Positions 37,809 to 45,730 of a DNA stretch of 64,000 bases are shown piece after piece. The DNA comes from an uncultured Acidobacteriota bacterium (lineage in GTDB: Bacteria > Acidobacteriota > Blastocatellia > Pyrinomonadales > Pyrinomonadaceae): assembly GCA_937859595.1 (NCBI GenBank), contig CALMAH010000015.1, positions 62,001-126,000 on the forward strand, given 5' to 3'. The translations under genes and the position numbers were made by a program. Under the pieces are notes generated by a model. It was not told the DNA's origin and searched no databases. It worked only from the letters and a program-made list of their open reading frames with translations. How positions within the stretch are numbered: position 1 is the stretch's first letter; the number at the start of each line of letters is the position of its first letter.

Positions 37809-38870
37809 CTAGATGGGGCTGCCAACGGACTCGTTGCCCTTGCGGCGCCAAATAAAACCATCAAGGATGTAATGAGTGAGCTGGGGAACGGCAAGTAGCG
37901 GAACGAGCCACATTTTCCAATCGGCCCAATCCCAGTTCGTCCCGAAAAGCCAAGTGCGCTCGTGCCATACGCCTCGGCTCCAAAAGAGCTCTTCAATATA
38001 CGCAAATGCCCATAATGTCGCCAGGAAAACAAGCCAGTTGCCGGAAAGCCCTTTGTAGATAGGGCCGGCCGTTTCCCGCCGCATCTTTGCATACATATAG
38101 ACGAGTGCAAAATAGGGTACGCCGTGGATGATGACGTTCGTAACCGTAAAGGCGAAATCCGAGTTGAAATGAACTATGCCGACATACCAGCAAACGGCTG
38201 TGGTGGCGACGACGATGTCCTTACCGATGTTCAACATTCCTTCTGCAAAGTAAAGATATACAGATTTAGCAAAATAAGCGGTTAGTGCCGCAACATACAA
38301 CGGAAAAAGGAGCGTTTCAATGACCGAAGGGAGGGAAAAGAAATCACCGGGCAGGAACCAATTGAAGTTTCGCGGCAGAGAGGTCATCCAGAATGCCAGC
38401 GGATAGACCGTCGCGAGATATACCGCCGCCGCATCGATCGCCCAGGTCCACCGTTTGGTCTCCCCAAGCCTGCGCCGGTATAGTGCGACCCAGCCGTATT
38501 GCTGGCGGACGAAATGGAAAACAGCTGCAATTGCCAAGGCCTTCCAGAAGATGAGTTCCCCCTCGGAATACAAAGCAACACCCACAGCGTAGCCAAAGAT
38601 CGGAACCAGCGTGTAGAGCCAGAACCGCCGCTTGTACTCCGCAACGTCAAAATAGACCCTGAAGCTGGTGGACCACACGTGGGCCACGTCTATGAGAAGG
38701 ATCGCGGTAACCCACGTCCATTCAGGCGAGGCGGAATGGAGAATACCAAGCCGCCATCCGACGGCCAACAGCAGCAACGACACCGCGGCACTCCCGAGGA
38801 ATACGGAAAGATCGATATTTCGGGAAAAGAGCCAGATGTTTGGCGATTCAGATGTGGTTGCCGTCCGCAT
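37809..38870 (-). CDS. Hypothetical multi-pass membrane protein
   Basis: A 353-residue protein with roughly eight membrane segments and conserved-looking His/Trp/Arg patches (LLIDVAHVWSTSFRVYFD, AVFHFVRQQYGW, NVIIHGVPYFALVYMYAKMRRE, LTHYILDGFIWRR). Histidines placed in membrane helices suggest a metal- or redox-linked function, but this is inference. Its first 23 bases overlap the end of the 183-residue gene upstream, so they are translationally linked. It belongs to the 37-45.6 kb cluster. Confidence 0.7.
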   Translation of the reverse strand: MRTATTSESPNIWLFSRNIDLSVFLGSAAVSLLLLAVGWRLGILHSASPEWTWVTAILLIDVAHVWSTSFRVYFDVAEYKRRFWLYTLVPIFGYAVGVALYSEGELIFWKALAIAAVFHFVRQQYGWVALYRRRLGETKRWTWAIDAAAVYLATVYPLAFWMTSLPRNFNWFLPGDFFSLPSVIETLLFPLYVAALTAYFAKSVYLYFAEGMLNIGKDIVVATTAVCWYVGIVHFNSDFAFTVTNVIIHGVPYFALVYMYAKMRRETAGPIYKGLSGNWLVFLATLWAFAYIEELFWSRGVWHERTWLFGTNWDWADWKMWLVPLLAVPQLTHYILDGFIWRRKGNESVGSPI

Positions 38871-39399
38871 AGATCAGCGCAGCGTCAGCCCGACGTTTTT
38901 TCCAATTATCCATGAAGAGATCAAATCCCTTTTGGTCATCCTCGTCATGGATCCTTTTTGGCCACGCCGTCTTCAAAAATGTCTCGATCTCGTCCGCAAA
39001 CTCAATTACCGGTATTGCCCAATCTCGCAGATCTGTGCGAACACTGACTCCGTGGGGGAGCGTGTGTTCCAGCACGTTATCGAAATGGGTCACAGACCAG
39101 TCGATCCCGTTACCGCAATTCGGAATGTAAAGTCCGTCGTTGGTTGATCCGGCCGGTAACATTGTGAATCCGCAGCAAGGGATCAGAGTTTCGTTAATTC
39201 CCGGTTCATGGTCTTGGAAAATGGTCCGAAGAAAATTATATGCAGCCGTGCTGACTGTCCAATCGTCATTTCCATCCGAAACGACATGTTCACCGATGCG
39301 AAGAAATATCCGTCCGTGGACACAGCAGTCTTCGTGCGGATCCGATCCATCGATCCAGTGCAGGCTTTCGGCCCTAAGTTCTACCTTAGCGTTTTCCAC
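38848..39399 (-). CDS. Hypothetical cytoplasmic protein in the FAD-oxidoreductase operon
   Basis: A 183-residue soluble protein, acidic, without signal peptide. It carries histidine, cysteine and tryptophan motifs (DPHEDCCVHGRIFLRIG, PCCGFTM, NCGNGIDWSVTHFD). I do not recognise the family. GTG 39399 overlaps the end of the FAD oxidoreductase gene by 14 bases, and its own end overlaps the following membrane-protein gene. The three are therefore one translational unit. The C-terminal part (FDLFMDNWKKRRADAALIYAD) is helical. Confidence 0.65.
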   Translation of the reverse strand: MENAKVELRAESLHWIDGSDPHEDCCVHGRIFLRIGEHVVSDGNDDWTVSTAAYNFLRTIFQDHEPGINETLIPCCGFTMLPAGSTNDGLYIPNCGNGIDWSVTHFDNVLEHTLPHGVSVRTDLRDWAIPVIEFADEIETFLKTAWPKRIHDEDDQKGFDLFMDNWKKRRADAALIYADGNHI

Positions 39400-40990
39400 T
39401 CAACACCCTTTCGGCCGCGCGCAGGCCATGATAGAACGCTTCTTCGAACAGAGCGATACCGCTCAGGTCCGTGTGAGCAAAATGGATATTTCGATACGGT
39501 TCGAGGGCTTTTTGCCTTTCGCCTCCCCATACGAATCCGGGTGTCGGAGAGATCATTGCGTGCCCCCAACGCATGATGTCGATGCGTTCTGTAAGGTCGT
39601 AAATATCCGGATGTGCACGGGCGATATCCGTGAGGCAAACATCGGCAAGATCACGCCATTCGTAGTTGAAAAGCTTTGTGCGTCCATTCTCTTCGTGGCA
39701 CATCGGGTAATAGTATGTCCAGATCGTAGCGCCGTGATCGATCCCTTTCTGGTGAGTCGCGTTCACATATCCGAGCGACGGGCTGTCGTAAAGAACGTTG
39801 TCCCACGCGAGCGGGAAATCGTTCGGGAAAGCGGGCTTTGGACGGTCCTTTAGATGAAGGTTGGCGACAAACCAGGAATTGCTCTGAAACGCGGCCGCGT
39901 CAAACGGCGAATCATCGGAAAATCCGCGGATCATATACGGAGCCGTAAAGACCGGCGATGCATAGATCACCCGCTCACATCGAAAGCCCCGCAGTCCATT
40001 GCCGGCAAGACAAACTACATCGAGGCCCTTTTCCTTTGGTGTAATCGAGACAACGGTGTGGGCGCGGAGCAGATGTTCTTCGACCGTCCCCGCCAAATGC
40101 CGTACAAATCTGCCGTTCCCCTCGGGAAAGGTCATCAGCGGCCTTGAATCTGTACCGGCCGCACGGACACGGGAACAGAAATAGAACAGGCCTGCCCAGG
40201 CCGACGTCTGATCCAGCTTTAGGCCGTAGTCGTCCCGGCATGCATAATCGCACAGCCAAAGTAGGCGCTCGGAAGTGAAGCCTTTCTGCCGAAGCCAATC
40301 ACCAAACGAGACCTTGTCCAACTCTGTTACCATTGCATCATCTGAGCCCAATGCTGACGGAACGACGAAGGCCCGCCTTTTGGATGCATCGCGCCACGAA
40401 ACCCAGTAATCGATCTCTTTCTCGAACAGAGAAAGTTGGCGTTCGTCCTCTCCGCTTTGTCCGGCATGAAGGTATAGTCCGGGATACCATCGTCCCATGT
40501 AAAAAAGCCGCTCCTCGGGGTCACGACATAGAAATTGTTCTTTGATCTGAATATCGCCATCTTCGGTCAGACCTTCCGTTAGCGACATCTCATCAAGCAG
40601 CTCGACAAGTTCTGCATTCTCCCGAAATGGCACCGGTAGATAATGTGCACCCCAAGGATGCGCAACCGGTTCCGACTCTCCGGAACGCGATGTCCCTCCA
40701 GCCTCTTTCTCGAGTTCAAGAATTACAAGATCGCTCTCGCGTTCCTTTTTCAATTTCCATGCGGCAGACAAGCCAGCAACCCCTGCTCCAACTACAACTA
40801 TCTTTACGTTCTGCCAAGCATCTTCGGACAACTCGTAATCCCTTTTGTCCAAAAGGATGTGTCCGTGCTGCCAATTTGCGCCGACGATCTCCCCATCGGG
40901 AAGCGACCGATCAGAAGTGTTCCTACATGCAGCGGCCGCAAATGGCGCCCCGAGGAACATTGTCATTAGCTCACGTCTGGTCAGGTTCAT
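39386..40990 (-). CDS. Tat-exported FAD-dependent oxidoreductase (amine-oxidase-like)
   Basis: A 534-residue flavoprotein. The N-terminus NLTRRELMTMFLGAPFAAAAC carries a twin-arginine motif and ends in a cysteine that could be lipidated. The FAD-binding Rossmann motif is VVVGAGVAGLSAAWKL, followed by ELEKEAGGTSRSG and a late active-site/FAD region (HAMISPTPGFVWGGERQ... NIHFAHTDLSGIALFEEAFYHGLRAAERV). This is the amine-oxidase/phytoene-desaturase superfamily. Its position in a cluster with SpeD and a spermidine-synthase homologue suggests an extracytoplasmic polyamine or amine substrate; that is inference. Confidence 0.85.
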   Translation of the reverse strand: MNLTRRELMTMFLGAPFAAAACRNTSDRSLPDGEIVGANWQHGHILLDKRDYELSEDAWQNVKIVVVGAGVAGLSAAWKLKKERESDLVILELEKEAGGTSRSGESEPVAHPWGAHYLPVPFRENAELVELLDEMSLTEGLTEDGDIQIKEQFLCRDPEERLFYMGRWYPGLYLHAGQSGEDERQLSLFEKEIDYWVSWRDASKRRAFVVPSALGSDDAMVTELDKVSFGDWLRQKGFTSERLLWLCDYACRDDYGLKLDQTSAWAGLFYFCSRVRAAGTDSRPLMTFPEGNGRFVRHLAGTVEEHLLRAHTVVSITPKEKGLDVVCLAGNGLRGFRCERVIYASPVFTAPYMIRGFSDDSPFDAAAFQSNSWFVANLHLKDRPKPAFPNDFPLAWDNVLYDSPSLGYVNATHQKGIDHGATIWTYYYPMCHEENGRTKLFNYEWRDLADVCLTDIARAHPDIYDLTERIDIMRWGHAMISPTPGFVWGGERQKALEPYRNIHFAHTDLSGIALFEEAFYHGLRAAERVLSGKR

Positions 40991-41149
40991 CCTATTTCAG
41001 ATACTATTCTTCGCGGCCAAAATTGCTCTTTTTCTTCCAGCCGAAGCTCGGCCTGTGAAGAAGCTCGCACGTTAGCACTGGTGTCTTCGGTGTGGCGAAT
41101 ATTCCAAACTTTATTCCCCCGGATAGCATGCTATGCAACTTCCCGATCA

Positions 41150-42685
41150 TTATTCGAAACGCCGCCATTCCTCCTCGTAATATCTAACCAGGGCCTGATT
41201 ATCGAGGCGGTTTATCTCGATGTCATCGGAGGGCAGGGTCATGTCCGAGGGCAGCTCAAACAGCCCGGCAAATGAATGGTCGTTTAGGTACCTGAGCTCG
41301 ATGCCGTCGACGGGCCGCTCAGGTACATCGAAGGGTTCTAGCCGGGCTAGAGCGTACCCCCAGACGCCAAAGCTCGGGACTGCTGTTTGAAAAGGCTTCA
41401 CGTGAAAGCCGCTTGCTTCGAGTGTCTTTATTATCGACCAAAAGGAATTACGGGCATAGAAGGGCGATGTACACTGTATGACCACGGCAGCCTCCGGCTG
41501 CAATCGGGCCCGCAACAGGTGATAGAACCTTGTCGAGTATAGCTTACCAAGCGCGAAATTGTTAGGGTCTGGAAAATCGGCGATCGCGATGTCGAACAGG
41601 CCGGCATCGACCTTGTCGAGCCACACGAATGCGTCGGCATTGATGACAGAAACACGGGGGTCGTCAAGTGCGTGACGGCTCAATTCGGCCAATGCGGGGA
41701 GCTCGCTTGAAAGTCGGGTCATCATCGGGTCGAGATCAACCAGCGTAACGCTCTCGACCGTCGGATATTTTAGTATCTCACGGACTGCCAGCCCGTCGCC
41801 GCCGCCAAGTACCAATATCCGCCGAGGAGTACCGTCAAACGCCGCGAAGGCCGGATGAACCAGAGCTTCGTGATATCGATATTCGTCAAATGATGTGAAT
41901 TGAAGATTGCCGTTCAGGAACAAAGAATGGCCGAGTTTCCCGCGAGTAACTACGATGCGCTGATATGGCGAGCTTTTCGCGTAAATGATCTGGTCGGGAA
42001 AGAGTGCGTCTTCCGCAAGTGTGGTGAGCGAATCGGCTTTAATGAACCCGATCGTAAGCAAAACCAAAACGATGAACCCTTTGATACGTAGCACCGTCAA
42101 CCTTCGCGTTTTGATCAACGGCTCCAAAAGCCATGTGCCCCAAAGCCCGACAGCCGCATTCAGCATGCCAAAGAGCAAAGATGTGCGATTTAGCCCGAGC
42201 CGCGGTACTAGAAAAATTGGGAACATTAGTGCGGCTAGAAGGGCACCGACGTAATCGAGCGCAAGAACGCGGGAAACGAGATCTTTGAAGTCAAGCTCGT
42301 CCTTCAGGATACGCATCAGGAGTGGGATCTCTAGCCCAACAAGCACCCCGATCACAAACACCATCGAATAGAGAATAGCGGAGAAATAGGTAACGGTCGC
42401 AAAGGTCAGGAACAACAGCGGTGCCGAAAACCCACCAATGATGGCCACGGCCAACTCGATATCGACGAACTTTTCGGCCAACTCTGTCTCGAGAAAGCCG
42501 GACAGCCACGAGCCAACGCCCATAGCAAACAGATAGATGCCGATAATTAGGGAAAACTGCGTGACCGAATCGCCGAGCACATAGCTCGAGACTGTTGCCG
42601 CGAGCAGTTCGTAAATTAGCCCGCAAGTGGCAATGATAACGACATTAATGAAGAGCAGCGGAACCCGTTTCATAATTGCTGACAC
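41150..42685 (-). CDS. Membrane-fused spermidine-synthase-like protein
   Basis: Up to 511 residues (ATG 42673 is an alternative start, four residues in). The N-terminal half has about seven membrane helices (LLFINVVIIATCGLIYELLAA, IIGIYLFAMGVGSWLSGFLE and so on). The C-terminal half is a Rossmann-fold aminopropyltransferase: DEYRYHEALVHPAFAAF, ILVLGGGDGLAVREILKY, VTLVDLDPMMTRL, then FDIAIADFPDPNN. The conserved D-x-x-Y-H-E and GGGDG motifs are those of polyamine synthases. Proteins of this build occur in envelope clusters with SpeD and DUF350; they likely use decarboxylated SAM at the membrane. Confidence 0.88.
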   Translation of the reverse strand: MSAIMKRVPLLFINVVIIATCGLIYELLAATVSSYVLGDSVTQFSLIIGIYLFAMGVGSWLSGFLETELAEKFVDIELAVAIIGGFSAPLLFLTFATVTYFSAILYSMVFVIGVLVGLEIPLLMRILKDELDFKDLVSRVLALDYVGALLAALMFPIFLVPRLGLNRTSLLFGMLNAAVGLWGTWLLEPLIKTRRLTVLRIKGFIVLVLLTIGFIKADSLTTLAEDALFPDQIIYAKSSPYQRIVVTRGKLGHSLFLNGNLQFTSFDEYRYHEALVHPAFAAFDGTPRRILVLGGGDGLAVREILKYPTVESVTLVDLDPMMTRLSSELPALAELSRHALDDPRVSVINADAFVWLDKVDAGLFDIAIADFPDPNNFALGKLYSTRFYHLLRARLQPEAAVVIQCTSPFYARNSFWSIIKTLEASGFHVKPFQTAVPSFGVWGYALARLEPFDVPERPVDGIELRYLNDHSFAGLFELPSDMTLPSDDIEINRLDNQALVRYYEEEWRRFE

Positions 42686-42756
42686 GTGGAAAAAGCGACG
42701 CGGAGACCCGAAGAGAGTTTCTTCGGGTCACCGCGCCTCCGCAATTTGGAGCTTTC

Positions 42757-43017
42757 CTATCCCTGTATCGCCGCGCCTATTATGATGGCAATACCTATAA
42801 GCATCGCCCCGATAACGATACCCAATGCCGTATTCTGATCGTCCTCGATCTCCTTTCGGATCGAGAACGGTGTCACTTTTTCAAGAACAAAGAACGAGAC
42901 GGCAAAAAAGACAAGCCCGATAAGAACAAAGATCAGTGTAGTAACAAGAACCTCGGCAAGCTGATCGAACCTGACCACCAAAGCGAGTACTCCCGGTTGA
43001 AGCAAATTCATCAACAT
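42757..43017 (-). CDS. DUF350-family small membrane protein
   Basis: An 86-residue protein with two or three membrane helices: VLVTTLIFVLIGLVFFAVSFFVLEKVTPFSIRKEIEDDQNTALGIVIGAMLIGIAIII. This is one copy of the DUF350 (UPF0719, YjfL) repeat, including the typical P-F-S...EI-x-x-x-x-N-x-A-x-G loop. The start codon follows the previous stop directly and has a perfect GGAGG. DUF350 proteins are found with glutathionylspermidine-synthase-like ligases and polyamine genes; their function is not established. Confidence 0.9.
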   Translation of the reverse strand: MLMNLLQPGVLALVVRFDQLAEVLVTTLIFVLIGLVFFAVSFFVLEKVTPFSIRKEIEDDQNTALGIVIGAMLIGIAIIIGAAIQG

Positions 43018-43170
43018 CTATTTTCCTCCACGAAATCCCGAATAAATAAAAGGAACGCCGAGCCGCGATTTACTGCCGGCATTTGCAATTTCCCAACCCA
43101 ACCATGCTGCCGACGCATAGAAGAAAAGAACGGCGCCGCCAAACATCATATACAGAACTTTTTTTGCCAT
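43018..43170 (-). CDS. 50-residue single-pass membrane peptide
   Basis: MAKKVLYMMFGGAVLFFYASAAWLGWEIANAG, then a short basic tail ending FRGGK. One membrane helix occupies most of the N-terminal half. It is too small to classify, but it is well placed: GGAGGG precedes it and its TAG stop is immediately followed by the DUF350 ATG. A short TM peptide at this place is expected to be part of the DUF4178/DUF350 membrane complex (inference). Confidence 0.75.
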   Translation of the reverse strand: MAKKVLYMMFGGAVLFFYASAAWLGWEIANAGSKSRLGVPFIYSGFRGGK

Positions 43171-43193
43171 TTACGAATGCCCTCCGTAGGCAA

Positions 43194-45122
43194 CTAATCG
43201 CCCGAGCTACCAAACATACTCTCGCTCCACCGGCCGGCCTCGAAAGTCGCCTTTCGGATGAGCCCAACGGCGGGGACGATCGCAAGAAGGATCAAGGCGC
43301 ACAGAAAATTTACCCCTCTGTTGACACCTTGCTCCACCTTAACAGTGACCGGCATCGACTGCTGCCATTTCTCCCACGTTCCCGCAACCCGGAGTGTGTA
43401 GTTGCCGCCCGGCAGCGACGAAATGGTCGCATCTTCGGTCTGTCCGCCTTCGGACCAAGCCCCGTCGCTGTCAACGCCCGTGTAATAAGAGATCGGGATG
43501 TTCAACGACTCGATCTCCTGACTCTTATCGTTCACCAGATCTACGTCAAGGTCGGCCCAAGAATTACTTACCGGAGCGTTGGCTGTGATGCGGATATTGC
43601 GCCCCGGCTTCAGCTCGAAGGGTTTGCTAAAAACCACTTGGGGCTGGCCCGAAATCTTGAGCGGAGGGATCTCGATCTTTTCCGTCATTACCGTCGAACT
43701 GATGCCGGTGAACGGGAGCATAAAGACAGCTATAACAAACAGAAAGAACAAGGGCAACGCACCCCAAGTATAATAGAACGAGCCAGTGAAAGGTTGGTTC
43801 GGAGCTACCGACCAAGGTTTGGGAAGGTCCGAAACGCCGAACGCCTTTTCTATTTCGGCGTTGGTCATGTAAACACCTACCGACCAATTCATTTCTCCCG
43901 GCGAGATCTCTTGGGACAGTGCAAGCGGCGGCGACACATAGTCAACAGCTCGCACGGTCTCCCCCTGTTCGATCCGCCAATAGAATTCGCCCTCTACATA
44001 TCGAACCTCAGCTTGTGCATCCTGAAAGATCCTGAATGCACGGCCGTTGTACGTGACCTTGGCCCCGTAACCGATGGAGCCTGATTGGTCGACTTCGGCC
44101 GGGTTAACCGGCTCGACAAAATTCCAATGGTTGTCCGAATGAACAAGCCACCTGAATCCGATCATCGGCTCATACAGGAGATATTCGTGCCAGAAATATG
44201 TGATCCCGTCGATCTTGACGCTCCGGACCATTCGGCCGATGATCTTGAACTTAACGTCTCCGGGAAATGTGCCCTCGGCACCGATCGGCAGAAAAAATGC
44301 GGAAGAGTCCGGGCTCGGGTCAAGCGACTTGAGGTATTTCAGGTTACCCTGCTCAACGTCGAGCAGCGACGCACAATTTGGACAGGTTATCCTCTCGGCC
44401 TTATCCGGAGCGATCAGCGAGAGCGGGCCGCCGCAATTGGGACACCCCAAAGAAGCCGCTGAGGTGCGACGCGGAGCGCGAGCCACAGGTCGAGCCGTGC
44501 CGAGCCCTATCTCATCAAGAGTTACTTGCTTTCCTACAAACACCCAGGGCGGCGAGATGCTGTAATCGATCGTACCGAACGAATTGTTTCGCCCGCTGAG
44601 GTCGGCATAGCGGTTCTGCTCCCCGGGCACCAATTGATATGGGATCTCACCATCGGCAGCCATCGACGTAGCCGTGCCCTTTTCTATCACCATCAGCGGG
44701 TCGGAGGACGGTATCCCGGCAACCTCTTGCCCAATGTCGAGCGATTCGAACGAGGGAAGAAACACGCCCGCAGGCAACGGCTGGAAAAACGTCATGTAGA
44801 ACCGGCCTTGCGCCTCGGCCAGCCATCCAACCCAGCCATTTGAAAATGTGGCATACCATTCGTCCCAGTGGCCGCCCATCTCGTGTTTTAGCTGAGCACG
44901 CCCCGTAAGCTCGAAACGCTCGCCCATGTACACGCCCTTTAGCCCGAGTTGAAGCGGCGATCGGGAATCTACGATCTCGGCGACCTTTCCTAGGTCCGCG
45001 AGTGTCCTATCGGTTCGGGCGATCGCAGATCGGCAAAAGGGACAGACAAGAACAAGGGTCGAGCCCTTCTTGAACTCAATGGGGGCAGCACAGGAAGGAC
45101 AATTTGCCTGGAGGAAACTCAC
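43194..45122 (-). CDS. DUF4178 membrane protein with zinc ribbons
   Basis: A 642-residue protein. GTG 45122 overlaps the speD stop (GTGA) and gives VSFLQANCPSCAAPIEFKKG, a zinc ribbon with a second pair CPFC. A second ribbon (CPNCGGPLSLIAPDKAERITCPNC) stands between two DUF4178 domains. The first is marked by LGLKGVYMGERFELTGRAQLKHEMGGHWDEWYATF, the second by KFKIIGRMVRSVKIDGITYFWHEYLLY. Two membrane helices follow (ALPLFFLFVIAVFMLPF; FLCALILLAIVPAVGLI) with an extracytoplasmic beta domain between them. The protein links a cytosolic sensor-like part to the membrane. Function unknown. Confidence 0.88.
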   Translation of the reverse strand: MSFLQANCPSCAAPIEFKKGSTLVLVCPFCRSAIARTDRTLADLGKVAEIVDSRSPLQLGLKGVYMGERFELTGRAQLKHEMGGHWDEWYATFSNGWVGWLAEAQGRFYMTFFQPLPAGVFLPSFESLDIGQEVAGIPSSDPLMVIEKGTATSMAADGEIPYQLVPGEQNRYADLSGRNNSFGTIDYSISPPWVFVGKQVTLDEIGLGTARPVARAPRRTSAASLGCPNCGGPLSLIAPDKAERITCPNCASLLDVEQGNLKYLKSLDPSPDSSAFFLPIGAEGTFPGDVKFKIIGRMVRSVKIDGITYFWHEYLLYEPMIGFRWLVHSDNHWNFVEPVNPAEVDQSGSIGYGAKVTYNGRAFRIFQDAQAEVRYVEGEFYWRIEQGETVRAVDYVSPPLALSQEISPGEMNWSVGVYMTNAEIEKAFGVSDLPKPWSVAPNQPFTGSFYYTWGALPLFFLFVIAVFMLPFTGISSTVMTEKIEIPPLKISGQPQVVFSKPFELKPGRNIRITANAPVSNSWADLDVDLVNDKSQEIESLNIPISYYTGVDSDGAWSEGGQTEDATISSLPGGNYTLRVAGTWEKWQQSMPVTVKVEQGVNRGVNFLCALILLAIVPAVGLIRKATFEAGRWSESMFGSSGD

Positions 45123-45571
45123 CTGACACCTCCCGCGACTCCTCCGATCAAAACACGGTCTGAAACTGACCCTCCGCGGTCTATACGGCTTACGGTTACT
45201 AGCCTGCTCCCTAGCGCTTCGGCAAGACGCTCTTTCCATGGCCACTCGGGCCTAGAACGGCAGCAATAAAGGTTAAACGTAGCGGTGCGGTCCTCGGGAT
45301 AGGTGTGGCAGGCCAGGTGCGATTCGGTCAGGGCGACCAACCCCGTCACACCGCCCTCGCCCGGAAACTTGTGCCAAACCTCGCCGATCGTCTTAAGTTC
45401 GAGGTCCTCTACTATCGCCTGAAAAATGTCGCGCAGGAGGGCCTCGTCCCGAAGCCGCTCCGGGTCACACTCTTCGGCTTCCACAAGCCACTCTGTTCCA
45501 ACAATGGTTTGCACGCTGGTTCGCAAGCCGGGAAAGGCCCCGGCACGGCGCAATAAATGTGTCGTCTTCAC
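45119..45571 (-). CDS. speD: S-adenosylmethionine decarboxylase-like proenzyme
   Basis: A 150-residue SpeD of the bacterial small type. The self-cleavage site is LTESHLACHTYPE, where Ser84 would become the pyruvoyl group after cleavage between Glu83 and Ser84. A CCRSRP block is further along, where such enzymes carry a cysteine. It makes decarboxylated SAM, the aminopropyl donor for polyamine synthesis, and so would feed the spermidine-synthase-like protein in the same cluster. The start is GTG 45571. It is the first gene of the leftward cluster and overlaps the DUF4178 gene by four bases. Confidence 0.9.
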   Translation of the reverse strand: MKTTHLLRRAGAFPGLRTSVQTIVGTEWLVEAEECDPERLRDEALLRDIFQAIVEDLELKTIGEVWHKFPGEGGVTGLVALTESHLACHTYPEDRTATFNLYCCRSRPEWPWKERLAEALGSRLVTVSRIDRGGSVSDRVLIGGVAGGVR

Positions 45572-45671
45572 GCTTCTTGTGAGAGATCGACGAGGAGCGT
45601 CGAGAAGAAATATAACTCAATTTGCCCCATCTGTCATACTCGATCCTCAAAATTAGTTTCGCGGATGAAAG

Positions 45672-45705
45672 AAAATAAAACGGCGGCCCGGATAAAGAGC
45701 CGCCG
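45672..45705 (-). terminator. Rho-independent terminator after the GWxTD gene
   Basis: On the minus strand, CGGCGGC (45705-45699) pairs with GCCGCCG (45687-45681) across an 11-base loop and is followed by TTTTATTTTC. It separates the GWxTD gene from the polyamine-type cluster downstream. Confidence 0.85.
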
Positions 45706-45730
45706 CCGACGGAAAGTCCGGGAACGATGT

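Noticed and set aside
43083-44084. Plus-strand open frame (333 codons) opposite the DUF4178 gene
   Set aside because: Its codons mirror the real minus-strand gene and it shows no motif or start signal.
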